In this document: in pieces, positions 1-5,968 of the stretch
Numbering within the stretch: position 1 is the first letter of the stretch
How the letters are laid out: every line of letters begins with the position of its first letter
Assembly (NCBI GenBank): GCA_964489645.1
Contig: CAZAZT010000180.1
Coordinates: forward strand, 1 to 5,968
DNA length: 5,968 nt
Source: JBEEPE01 sp964489645
GTDB lineage: Bacteria > Verrucomicrobiota > Verrucomicrobiia > Chthoniobacterales > Chthoniobacteraceae
Reading direction: 5' to 3'
Translations under genes and position numbers: made by a program
The notes under the pieces: generated by a model
Database searches by the model: none
What the model was told of the DNA's origin: nothing
The model's input: the letters and a program-made list of their open reading frames with translations, nothing else

Positions 1-2261
1 TGATCCCCAGCAGCATGGACCTGTGACTCCGTTCCAGTCGCGGAATCTTCTGGGTCTGTCGCATAAACCGGTTCTCCCAGAACGTCCTGATGCAACGGTT
101 CATGATCGCTAGGTTCGTCGGAAAAAGCGCGTTCCGCGCGGAGAACCTCATGGTCTGTGATGGAGTCAGCAGGAGTGTCATCCAAGGCACCCGCTTCCGT
201 ACCCGAGGCGTCGACAGGTCCGTCCGCTTCGTCGGGATGATCCTCCAGTTCCTCATCAGAGAGGTGGGCGGAGTGATCGTCCTCGTCGGTACCGTCCAGC
301 TCGGGGACGGCTTCTTCAAGGTCTTCCGCTTTTGCATCGAGGACATCCAGCTCCTCAAGATCTTCGTCATCAGGCTCATCGAGCACAAGCGGCACAATGT
401 CCACGGCCTTCAAAGCGGCCTGACTCTCGATGATCTGCTCTTTGGTTTCCACCCCAGGGGTCAACCCTTCGAAGAGGATCCCTTCATCTCGCAACACCTC
501 AAAGATGTGCTGGAGCAGTGACCCGAAATAGCGCTGAACGACCACGTCTTTCGCGTCACGTTTCAACGCTTCAAAGTCTTCGAAGTCTTCCCGCAAAGTG
601 ACGCTCAAGACGCGGCGCAGTTCCGCTGCTGCATCCTCAGGAACAACCCCATCCACCAATCCGCGACCAACTCCTCGGACCTCGCTACCTGATCGGAACT
701 CCTCGATCTGGGCCTGCAACTCGGTGTTCCGCACCTCAAGCTGGCGCACCTGACGGTACAACTCTTCAGCGGATTGATCGCCTGGAACCGATGCGGAACG
801 CCTTTCCGGACGTCGCCTCCGCGCGTCCTCATCTTTCTGCCGCAGCTTGACTTGCGCAGCACTCAACTCGACGCGCAATCCTTGGATGTAGGTGTCCAGT
901 TGGCGCAACGCTTCCGCTGGATTGAACGGGCCCGCTGCCTTGCGCGGTTCTGGCTGGGTCTCGCGACCGCGCCGATTGCGGTCATCTCTTCCTCGCTCTT
1001 CCCGCGGTTCTTCTGCGCGGCGTTCTTCCGCCTTCTTCTCGTCCACACGGCTTTCGCCGGCCTTCGAAGGGATCGTTTTCGAGATGTAAACGGGCCGTTC
1101 GCGACGGGATTCTCCTGAACCGGCCTCGCCAGAACCGCTTGGGATGTACGCTCCTTCGGATTCACTACCGTCCAGCGGGAGTTGTCCTTGCTCGCTCTCG
1201 CTGGGGGAGGATTCGCCTCCATTCGCGGGTGAAGCGGAGCCGCTTGGCTCTTGCCGGTTGGATAAGCGACCACGGAAGACCTCTGGAAGATTCGGTACCT
1301 CATCCAGTAAAGCGCGTTGCCACTTGGAGCTCATTTTCGAGACGGCGCGCTCGCCGAGCTCAAGCTGCTGAGGAGTAAGCTTTTCTAGGAGTTGGGCTTC
1401 CATCAGCGTCCGCATCGCGTAGATCACGACTGGGGGTGCCTGAGGGGTTTGGATGCACGCGCTGAAGATCCCAAGGCGGATGCGTTCTTGCTCGGGCGCC
1501 TTCAGGCTCGAGATGTCTGCCGAAGCGATCCATGGACGGCCGCGACCGAGAAAAACATTCCCGAACTGGATCGCCTCCTTCGTCGGCAACAGGCCTGTCG
1601 AGAGATCGATGAAATCCTTGAACAGCAGAAAGATAGCTTTTGACGCAGCACCCGCATCCGCTTTCCAAAGGCCGCGGATGATGCTCATCCGGGTTCTCAC
1701 AAAACCTTCCCCTTCGACTTTCCCGAGCCCTTTCAAGAACTGGGCGCGCGCCGTCGGCTTCAATCCGGACCACGCCGATGCAGAGGCATTCACCAGCACC
1801 ACCCAAGGAAGGCTCGCAGCAAGGGAGAGAACACGCGTTACGCCTACGCGGCCAGTGAGCAAGGTCGCTCGGACGAGATCCAGCGCGAGGGATTCATCGC
1901 GAGCGTTCAAGCGCCGTCTCGAAGCCTTCGCGGCGATATCTTCCAAGGTCGGCTCCGCGGCAGAGCCCGTCGTTTCCTCGTCGTCATTTCTCGCAGCCTC
2001 GTCGACCAAAGGAGCGGCATTTTCAGAGGGATGATCTTCTGAGGGGTTCACCAAGCGGTCTCCCGATCCAGATTCTGGTGACCCTCCTGCGGACGTTTCG
2101 GGCTGAGGGACAGGCGTCGCCACCGTCTCGTCCGTGCGGGCTACGGATGAAGGTTCTGGCACCGAGGGAGCCTGCGCGGCTGCAGGGGTTTCAGGCGGTT
2201 CTGATGCGGGGGAAAGGGGTGTCCCAGAGGTTTCTGTGGGCTCTTGAGGGTCTGTGGCCAT
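1..2261 (-). CDS. Unrecognised large modular protein, partial (C-terminus beyond the left edge)
   Basis: One uninterrupted minus-strand frame begins at ATG 2261 and stays open to base 1, giving 753 visible residues and no stop. I do not recognise the family. Residues 1-105 are rich in Pro, Ser, Thr, Glu and Ala and look disordered. Residues 106-335 are mostly helical and carry the best hydrophobic pattern, including LPWVVLVNAS at 151-160; this could be a helical-repeat fold, but that is inference. Residues 336-445 are a Ser/Gly-rich then Arg/Glu-rich linker. Residues 446-525 have coiled-coil character (for example LYRQVRQLEVRNTELQAQIE at 501-520). Residues 540-600 are a second helical, acidic-amphipathic segment. 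Residues 628-680 are extremely acidic, followed by more acidic low-complexity sequence to the edge. There is no signal peptide or clear membrane helix, so a cytoplasmic scaffold or nucleoid/RNA-associated role is conceivable but unproven. It is divergent from recA with 148 bases between the starts. No Shine-Dalgarno motif precedes the ATG. That it is a real coding frame is nearly certain from its length; its function is unknown. Confidence 0.9.
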   Translation of the reverse strand, partial: MATDPQEPTETSGTPLSPASEPPETPAAAQAPSVPEPSSVARTDETVATPVPQPETSAGGSPESGSGDRLVNPSEDHPSENAAPLVDEAARNDDEETTGSAAEPTLEDIAAKASRRRLNARDESLALDLVRATLLTGRVGVTRVLSLAASLPWVVLVNASASAWSGLKPTARAQFLKGLGKVEGEGFVRTRMSIIRGLWKADAGAASKAIFLLFKDFIDLSTGLLPTKEAIQFGNVFLGRGRPWIASADISSLKAPEQERIRLGIFSACIQTPQAPPVVIYAMRTLMEAQLLEKLTPQQLELGERAVSKMSSKWQRALLDEVPNLPEVFRGRLSNRQEPSGSASPANGGESSPSESEQGQLPLDGSESEGAYIPSGSGEAGSGESRRERPVYISKTIPSKAGESRVDEKKAEERRAEEPREERGRDDRNRRGRETQPEPRKAAGPFNPAEALRQLDTYIQGLRVELSAAQVKLRQKDEDARRRRPERRSASVPGDQSAEELYRQVRQLEVRNTELQAQIEEFRSGSEVRGVGRGLVDGVVPEDAAAELRRVLSVTLREDFEDFEALKRDAKDVVVQRYFGSLLQHIFEVLRDEGILFEGLTPGVETKEQIIESQAALKAVDIVPLVLDEPDDEDLEELDVLDAKAEDLEEAVPELDGTDEDDHSAHLSDEELEDHPDEADGPVDASGTEAGALDDTPADSITDHEVLRAERAFSDEPSDHEPLHQDVLGEPVYATDPEDSATGTESQVHAAGD

Positions 2262-2409
2262 GTCAGGGGTGTCTTTGTGCGATAGGCTATCCGGCTTTTC
2301 CGAAAAAATCCGAATAAAAGACGCTACTCGAAGAATTCGGACCCTTCGCCCAAAAAAAAATCTCCCTTCTTGGCGTCTGGCTTTAGTGTGGTCGCCGATA
2401 TCCGTTCAT
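2262..2409. promoter_or_regulatory. Divergent intergenic region between the unknown large gene and recA
   Basis: These 148 bases must hold the promoters for both divergent genes. They are more AT-rich than the flanking genes and include a run of nine A at 2352-2360. The hexamer TCCGAA occurs at 2299-2304 and again at 2309-2314, exactly 10 bases apart. The second copy, extended to TCCGAAT (2309-2315), has an inverted partner ATTCGGA at 2335-2341. I could not find a convincing -35/-10 pair for either gene. Neither a TGTTC-N4-GAACA-type nor a CTG-N10-CAG-type LexA box is present. The regulatory role is inferred from position only. Confidence 0.5.
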
Positions 2410-3450
2410 ATGGCCCAAAAATCCGATTCTTCCTCTGACGACGCGAAACTTATCGCGGCGCGCAACCGCAATCTGGACCTTACCATCCAGCAAATCACCA
2501 AGGATTACGGTGATGGGGCGATCATGCGCCTCGGCGAGGCCAAGAAGATGGACGTCGAACTGATACCGACGGGCAACATCCTCATTGACCGAGCTCTGGG
2601 TATCGGGGGCTTTCCACGCGGCCGTATTGTCGAGATTTTCGGCCCAGAATCCTCTGGGAAAACGACGCTGACCCTCACCTTGATTGCGCAGGCGCAGAAG
2701 CGCGGAGGTTTGGCGGCGTTCATCGACGTGGAGCATGCGCTCGATCCTCTGTACGCGAAGCGTCTTGGCGTGAACACGGAAGATTTGCTCGTCTCACAAC
2801 CCTCGTCCGGCGAAGAGGCCCTTCGGATTTGCGAGGCCCTTGTCAAAAGCAATGCGATCGACGTCATCGTTGTGGATTCTGTTGCAGCTCTCGTCACCAA
2901 AGCGGAACTTGAGGGAGAGATCGGGGATTCCACGGTAGGAGCCCAGGCGCGGCTCATGAGCGCAGCGCTTCGGAAGCTGACTGCGATCATCTCGAAAGCG
3001 CAGACGGTTTGCGTTTTCACCAACCAGATCCGTGAAAAGATTGGCGTGATGTTCGGCAATCCGGAGACGACGCCCGGCGGGAAAGCGCTGAAGTTCTATG
3101 CGAGCGTCCGGTGCGACATCCGCCGCATTGGCGCGATCAAGAACTCGGACGGCACCGTCACAGGCAACCGGACCAAGCTGAAGATCGTGAAGAACAAGGT
3201 CGCCCCGCCGTTCACGGAAGCCGAGTTCGATATCATGTACAACGAAGGCATCTCCTCGACTGGAGCGCTTCTTGATCTCGCACTCGAGCAGGGTGTCGTT
3301 GAAAAACGTGGTTCATGGCTCTCTTTCAATGGATCGCAGCTAGCCCAAGGGCGGGACGCCACCAAAGAACTTCTCCGTTCCAACGAGACGCTCTACGGAG
3401 AAATCGAAGCGGCCGTGAAAGCGAAGCTTGATGCTGAGGCTTCCAAGTAG
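2410..3450 (+). CDS. recA: Recombinase RecA, complete
   Basis: RecA polymerises on single-stranded DNA, uses ATP to drive homologous pairing and strand exchange, and in most bacteria triggers LexA self-cleavage. The 346-residue product is close to the usual length of about 350. The Walker A motif GPESSGKTT is at 78-86, the catalytic Glu lies in DVEHALD (E108), and Walker B is VIVVD at 152-156. DNA-binding loop L1 follows EGEIGDSTVGAQARLMS (168-184), and loop L2 lies in NQIREKIGVMFGNPETTPGG (205-224). The C-terminal domain ends without the long acidic tail seen in Escherichia coli. In ASVRCDIRR, a Cys (235) sits where Leu is common. ATG 2410 is chosen because it gives the canonical N-terminus; the open frame extends further upstream only into the divergent gene's start. 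No Shine-Dalgarno motif precedes it. The gene stands alone and ends 32 bases before an intrinsic terminator. Confidence 0.98.
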   Translation: MAQKSDSSSDDAKLIAARNRNLDLTIQQITKDYGDGAIMRLGEAKKMDVELIPTGNILIDRALGIGGFPRGRIVEIFGPESSGKTTLTLTLIAQAQKRGGLAAFIDVEHALDPLYAKRLGVNTEDLLVSQPSSGEEALRICEALVKSNAIDVIVVDSVAALVTKAELEGEIGDSTVGAQARLMSAALRKLTAIISKAQTVCVFTNQIREKIGVMFGNPETTPGGKALKFYASVRCDIRRIGAIKNSDGTVTGNRTKLKIVKNKVAPPFTEAEFDIMYNEGISSTGALLDLALEQGVVEKRGSWLSFNGSQLAQGRDATKELLRSNETLYGEIEAAVKAKLDAEASK

Positions 3451-3482
3451 CTCTTCAGCAACGATTTCACGAAGCATCTGAC

Positions 3483-3517
3483 AACCTCCGTGTGGTATCC
3501 CCGCACGGAGGTTTTTT
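3483..3517 (+). terminator. Intrinsic terminator of recA
   Basis: AACCTCCGTG at 3483-3492 pairs perfectly with CACGGAGGTT at 3504-3513. The stem can extend inward by one G-U and two G-C pairs, leaving a five-base loop (3496-3500). Six T follow on the plus strand (3512-3517). It lies 32 bases after the recA stop. On the minus strand the hairpin is followed by TTGTCAG rather than a T tract, so it is oriented for recA and not for the convergent xerD. Confidence 0.92.
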
Positions 3518-3522
3518 GTGAT

Positions 3523-3548
3523 GGCGTGAAAGGAAGGCGTGAAAGATT
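3523..3548. repeat. Two-copy 13-base tandem repeat
   Basis: GGCGTGAAAG occurs at 3523-3532 and 3536-3545, separated by GAA, giving a 13-base period. It sits in the 130-base convergent spacer between the recA terminator and the xerD stop. It may be a small slippage duplication; no function can be read from it. Confidence 0.7.
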
Positions 3549-3580
3549 CCGAGCGCGTTCACCGTCGCGGCACGACTCCC

Positions 3581-4285
3581 TCACCGTCTTCCTGAACGGG
3601 GATGAAAACGGTGATGCACACTCTTGAGGCGGCTAGAGTCCACATGCGTGTAAATCTCCGTCGTCGCGATGTCAGCATGGCCCAGCAGTTCCTGGATCAC
3701 CCGCAGATCCGCGCCGTTCCCCAGAAGATGGGTTGCGAACGAGTGCCGCATCAAATGGGGGTAAACGGAACGCTCTAAACCTGCTGCCGTTGCAATCTCC
3801 TCGAGCAAGGTCCGGATGCGCGCGCGCGTCAACATGTGTCCACGAACGGACAGGAAGATGTGGCTTTTTGAGTGGCGGTGGACGAGAGCGGGTCGTTCGG
3901 AAGCCAAGTAACGTCCCAAGGCCTCAACGGCTTTCAGCCCCACAGGGATCAATCGCGTCTTGTCACCCTTTCCGGTCACGCGGATGAAGCGGTTCTCGAG
4001 ATCGAGATTTTCTAAACGCGCCTCGATCAGTTCCGTGACGCGAAGACCGCACGCATAGAGCAGTTCGAGAACGGCGGCATTCCGTAACGGAAACGCCCCT
4101 ACCCCAGCTGCATGGAACATCCGCTCGATGTCCGCTGGGTTCAGCACCTCAGGCAGGTAACGCTCCACCTTGGGCAACACAAGGTGTTCTCCGAGATCCA
4201 ACACGTCCGGCATCCGGCTTGAACACCACCGGAACATGACCTTGAGCGCGACCACCGCCGTTTTCACCGAAGCCGCCGCGTACCC
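3581..4285 (-). CDS. xerD: Tyrosine recombinase XerD, partial (N-terminus lost in the assembly gap)
   Basis: XerD with XerC resolves chromosome dimers at dif, cutting DNA through a 3'-phosphotyrosine intermediate at the division septum under FtsK control. The visible 234 residues hold the end of the core-binding domain and the whole catalytic domain. In visible numbering, the active-site residues are R82 (CGLRVTEL), K106 (GKGDK), H177 and R180 (HLMRH), H203 (LLGH) and the nucleophile Y212 (IYTHV). Their spacings match E. coli XerD (R148, K172, H244, R247, H270, Y279) within one residue. That alignment implies about 66 N-terminal residues are missing. The C-terminal HHRFHPR motif favours XerD over XerC and over phage or integron integrases, although XerC or an unpaired Xer cannot be fully excluded. 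It lies downstream of purC on the same strand, possibly cotranscribed, and is convergent with recA. No terminator is visible after its stop. Confidence 0.92.
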   Translation of the reverse strand, partial: GYAAASVKTAVVALKVMFRWCSSRMPDVLDLGEHLVLPKVERYLPEVLNPADIERMFHAAGVGAFPLRNAAVLELLYACGLRVTELIEARLENLDLENRFIRVTGKGDKTRLIPVGLKAVEALGRYLASERPALVHRHSKSHIFLSVRGHMLTRARIRTLLEEIATAAGLERSVYPHLMRHSFATHLLGNGADLRVIQELLGHADIATTEIYTHVDSSRLKSVHHRFHPRSGRR

Positions 4286-4385
4286 NNNNNNNNNNNNNNN
4301 NNNNNNNNNNNNNNNNNNNNNNNNNNNNNNNNNNNNNNNNNNNNNNNNNNNNNNNNNNNNNNNNNNNNNNNNNNNNNNNNNNNNN
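4286..4385. other. Assembly gap (exactly 100 N)
   Basis: The run is exactly 100 undetermined bases, a common placeholder for a scaffold gap of unknown size. purC loses its last codons and xerD its first ones here. Because 100 bases cannot hold both missing parts, the true gap is probably nearer 300 bases if the genes are adjacent. The joint open frame through the N run is accidental. Confidence 0.97.
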
Positions 4386-5194
4386 GGTGCTGGAGGTGTT
4401 TTATCCCAATCCAACGACTCCAAATAATCTCGGACGTATTGTTTATCAAAACTCGGGGGACTGATCCCGACGCGGTACTCGGACTGCGGCCAGAATCGTG
4501 AAGAATCCGGTGTCATCACTTCGTCGATCAAGATGACTCGACCGTCATAGATCCCGAACTCGAACTTGGTGTCTGCGAGGATGATACCGTTGCGTTCCGC
4601 GTGATCTCGGCCGAAGGTGTAGATCTGAATCGAGAGGTCCCGCACGGTCCGAGCGAGATCCTCACCGAGAATGGCGCAGCACTGTTCCCAGGAGATGTTT
4701 TCATCGTGTCCGCTTTGCGCCTTCGTGGACGGCGTGAACATCACCTCTGGGAGGCGCGAAGCCTGTTCGAGACCTGCGGGCAACGGGTGCGCGCACAGCG
4801 TTCTCGAAGCCTGATATTCCTTCCACCCCGAACCTGCGAGATAACCGCGCACCACACACTCCACGGCAAGAGGCTGCGCTTTTCGCACCAGCATCGTCCT
4901 TCCGCGTAATACATCGCGGTATTCCGCTACCTGTTGCGCAGCAGCGGCAGGAAACGCATCCAGATCCGTCGCGACCAGGTGATTCTCCACAAAATCCATT
5001 TTCCCGAACCAGAAGGCGGACAAGCCCGTCAATACGCGCCCCTTCATCGGAACAGGATCCGGTAGAATGCAATCGAACGCCGAGAGCCGGTCGCTGGTCA
5101 CCATCAAGAGCCACTCCCCCAAGTCGTAGATCTCGCGGACCTTTCCGGACGCGACCTTCTTAAGTCCCTTCAAATCGGGGGTATGTAATGTCAT
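4386..5194 (-). CDS. purC: Phosphoribosylaminoimidazole-succinocarboxamide synthase (SAICAR synthetase), partial at the C-terminus
   Basis: PurC joins L-aspartate to CAIR with ATP hydrolysis to make SAICAR, a late step of de novo purine synthesis in the cytoplasm. The visible 269 residues include the N-terminal nucleotide-binding segment SGKVREIYDLG (16-26), the first family signature ECVVRGYLAGSGWKEY (112-127), the second signature LADTKFEFG (206-214), and the conserved DEVMTPDSSRFWP (224-236). The frame enters the N gap just after DKTPPA; longer members of this family (about 290-300 residues) usually continue some 25-30 residues. It is the long form, more like yeast Ade1 than the roughly 240-residue E. 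coli enzyme. ATG 5194 is chosen because it puts the conserved GKVREIY region at the usual distance; an in-frame GTG at 5251 would add 19 unconserved residues. No Shine-Dalgarno motif is present. xerD follows on the same strand after the gap, and gcvP is divergent upstream. Confidence 0.96.
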
Positions 5195-5350
5195 GAACGG
5201 AATGTTAACGGGGTGCGGCCCCGAAGTCGAAACGGGAACCGTGCAATGCACCGATCTGTGTCATCGATCGGGTTTTGATTCCAAGCGCCACCTGTGCTGA
5301 TACCTTTATTCCGTCCTTCGTTTCCCTGCCCGAACAACGTCCTACGCACC
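5195..5350. promoter_or_regulatory. Divergent purC-gcvP control region with small palindromes
   Basis: These 156 bases lie between two divergent starts. They contain the inverted repeat GTGCA-A-TGCAC (5241-5251), a second one of CCGATC (5251-5256) with GATCGG (5266-5271), and a GC hairpin CGGGG/CCCCG (5209-5223) that would fall in the purC leader 14 bases before its ATG. The first two are operator-like in size, but no known regulator motif is recognised. I saw no glycine-riboswitch architecture. The control role is inferred from gene layout. Confidence 0.45.
5275..5304 (+). promoter_or_regulatory. Possible weak gcvP promoter
   Basis: TTGATT (5275-5280, four of six matches to a sigma-70 -35 box) is followed 18 bases later by GATACC (5299-5304, three of six matches to a -10 box). 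This would place transcription start roughly 40 bases before the gcvP ATG. The match is poor and could be chance. Confidence 0.2.
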
Positions 5351-5968
5351 ATGACCACGTTCGCTCATCGCGTTCTCCACACGGCTGAAGATCCGGTTCA
5401 GAGTCCCTCCGCACCGCTCGACACGTTTGCTCGTCGGCATCTTGGGAATGATCTTCCAAGGGTCCGCGCGATGCTCGAAACGGTGAAGGCGGAATCGCTC
5501 GAGGTTCTCCTCGAGCAGGCAATCCCGCAGGACATCCGGTTGACCTCACCCTTGGATCTTCCGCCAGCCGCGGCCGAATCCTCTGCGCTTCGAGAACTGG
5601 CGGGCATTGCCGCTTTGAACCGGGATCCGGCGACCGTATTGAACTTCATTGGGCAGGGTTATCACGGAACCATCACTCCGTCCGTGATCCAACGCACGAT
5701 CCTTGAGAATCCGGCTTGGTACACTGCTTACACGCCGTACCAAGCGGAGATCTCGCAAGGCCGTCTTGAGGCGCTCCTGAACTTCCAGACCCTCGTGACG
5801 GATCTCACGGGGTTGGATGTCGCAAATGCCTCCTTGCTGGACGAGGCCACGGCTGCGGCGGAAGCCATGAGCCTCGCGTTGCACGCTGTTCGCCATGACG
5901 GGCCGTTGGTGCTTGCGATCGCGGGAGAGATCCATCCTCAGATGCGGGCGGTGATGGAAACGCGCGCG
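5351..5968 (+). CDS. gcvP: Glycine dehydrogenase (decarboxylating), P-protein of the glycine cleavage system, partial (N-terminal 206 residues)
   Basis: The P-protein is a pyridoxal-phosphate enzyme that decarboxylates glycine and passes the aminomethyl group to the lipoyl arm of GcvH, feeding one-carbon units to tetrahydrofolate. The first 206 residues are visible, including FARRHLG (26-32), FIGQGYHGTITPSVIQR (99-115), the strongly conserved NPAWYTAYTPYQAEISQGRL (120-139) and ANASLLDEATAAAEAM (158-173). The pyridoxal-phosphate lysine lies beyond the window. The GQGYHGTITPSVI wording fits the single-chain enzyme of about 950 residues better than the split GcvPA subunit, which usually differs here; this needs the downstream sequence to confirm. 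ATG 5351 sits about 25 residues before the conserved FARRHLG, as is usual. There is no Shine-Dalgarno motif. The gene is divergent from purC; no gcvT or gcvH precedes it, so they would have to lie downstream or elsewhere. Confidence 0.95.
   Translation, partial: MTTFAHRVLHTAEDPVQSPSAPLDTFARRHLGNDLPRVRAMLETVKAESLEVLLEQAIPQDIRLTSPLDLPPAAAESSALRELAGIAALNRDPATVLNFIGQGYHGTITPSVIQRTILENPAWYTAYTPYQAEISQGRLEALLNFQTLVTDLTGLDVANASLLDEATAAAEAMSLALHAVRHDGPLVLAIAGEIHPQMRAVMETRA

Noticed and set aside
90..521. Plus-strand open frame of 143 codons, and several similar plus-strand frames up to about 2317
   Set aside because: They lie antisense to the single 753-codon minus-strand frame, and their translations show no recognisable domain or normal protein composition; they are shadows of that gene.
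605..1806. Minus-strand frames of 85, 146 and 148 codons
   Set aside because: They are out of frame with the long minus-strand gene that covers the same bases and have unnatural, Arg-rich composition.
2254..2409. 52-residue N-terminal extension of RecA from a GTG
   Set aside because: The added residues are not RecA-like and overlap the start of the divergent gene; ATG 2410 gives the canonical length and N-terminus.
2262..2409. LexA operator before recA
   Set aside because: No TGTTC, GAACA, GAAC-N-GTTC or CTG-N10-CAG arrangement occurs in these bases.
3581..4285. Mobile-element integrase
   Set aside because: The catalytic spacing and C-terminal HHRFHPR motif match chromosomal XerD, and there is no attachment site, tRNA or other mobile gene nearby.
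5195..5251. 19-residue N-terminal extension of PurC from a GTG at 5251
   Set aside because: The extra residues are unconserved and run through the intergenic palindrome and GC hairpin; ATG 5194 fits the family start.
5195..5350. Glycine riboswitch before gcvP
   Set aside because: A lone CCGAAG-like string is present at 5221, but the paired aptamer helices and the other conserved segments are not seen, and a tandem aptamer would barely fit.

Overview
The window is a draft-assembly stretch of a moderately GC-rich bacterial chromosome, with an exact 100-base run of N at 4286-4385. It carries four recognisable housekeeping genes and one large unrecognised gene. The style of RecA, the long-form PurC, the XerD C-terminus and the lack of Shine-Dalgarno motifs would suit a Gram-negative lineage such as Verrucomicrobiota (Opitutae-like). 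This is a weak guess from memory of protein families, with no search behind it.

Layout: (1) Positions 2261 down to 1, minus strand, are a single open frame of 753 visible codons that runs off the left edge. It encodes an unrecognised modular protein: a disordered N-terminus, a helical region, a mixed-charge linker, a coiled coil, a short helical domain and a strongly acidic tail. (2) recA lies divergently at 2410-3450 and ends in a clear intrinsic terminator at 3483-3517. (3) The minus strand from 5194 to 3581 carries purC followed by xerD, convergent with recA. The N gap removes the 3' end of purC and the 5' end of xerD, and the continuous frame that seems to join them is an artefact. (4) gcvP starts at 5351, divergent from purC, and runs off the right edge.

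Functionally, RecA and XerD both act on chromosome integrity: recombinational repair and resolution of chromosome dimers. PurC (purine ring synthesis) and GcvP (glycine cleavage, which supplies one-carbon units used in purine synthesis) are metabolically linked and share a 156-base divergent intergenic region containing small palindromes. No mobile element, CRISPR array, tRNA, rRNA or defence system is visible. The stretches without a gene are all short (148, 130 and 156 bases). The least explained element is the large protein divergent from recA; nothing else supports a new biological system here.
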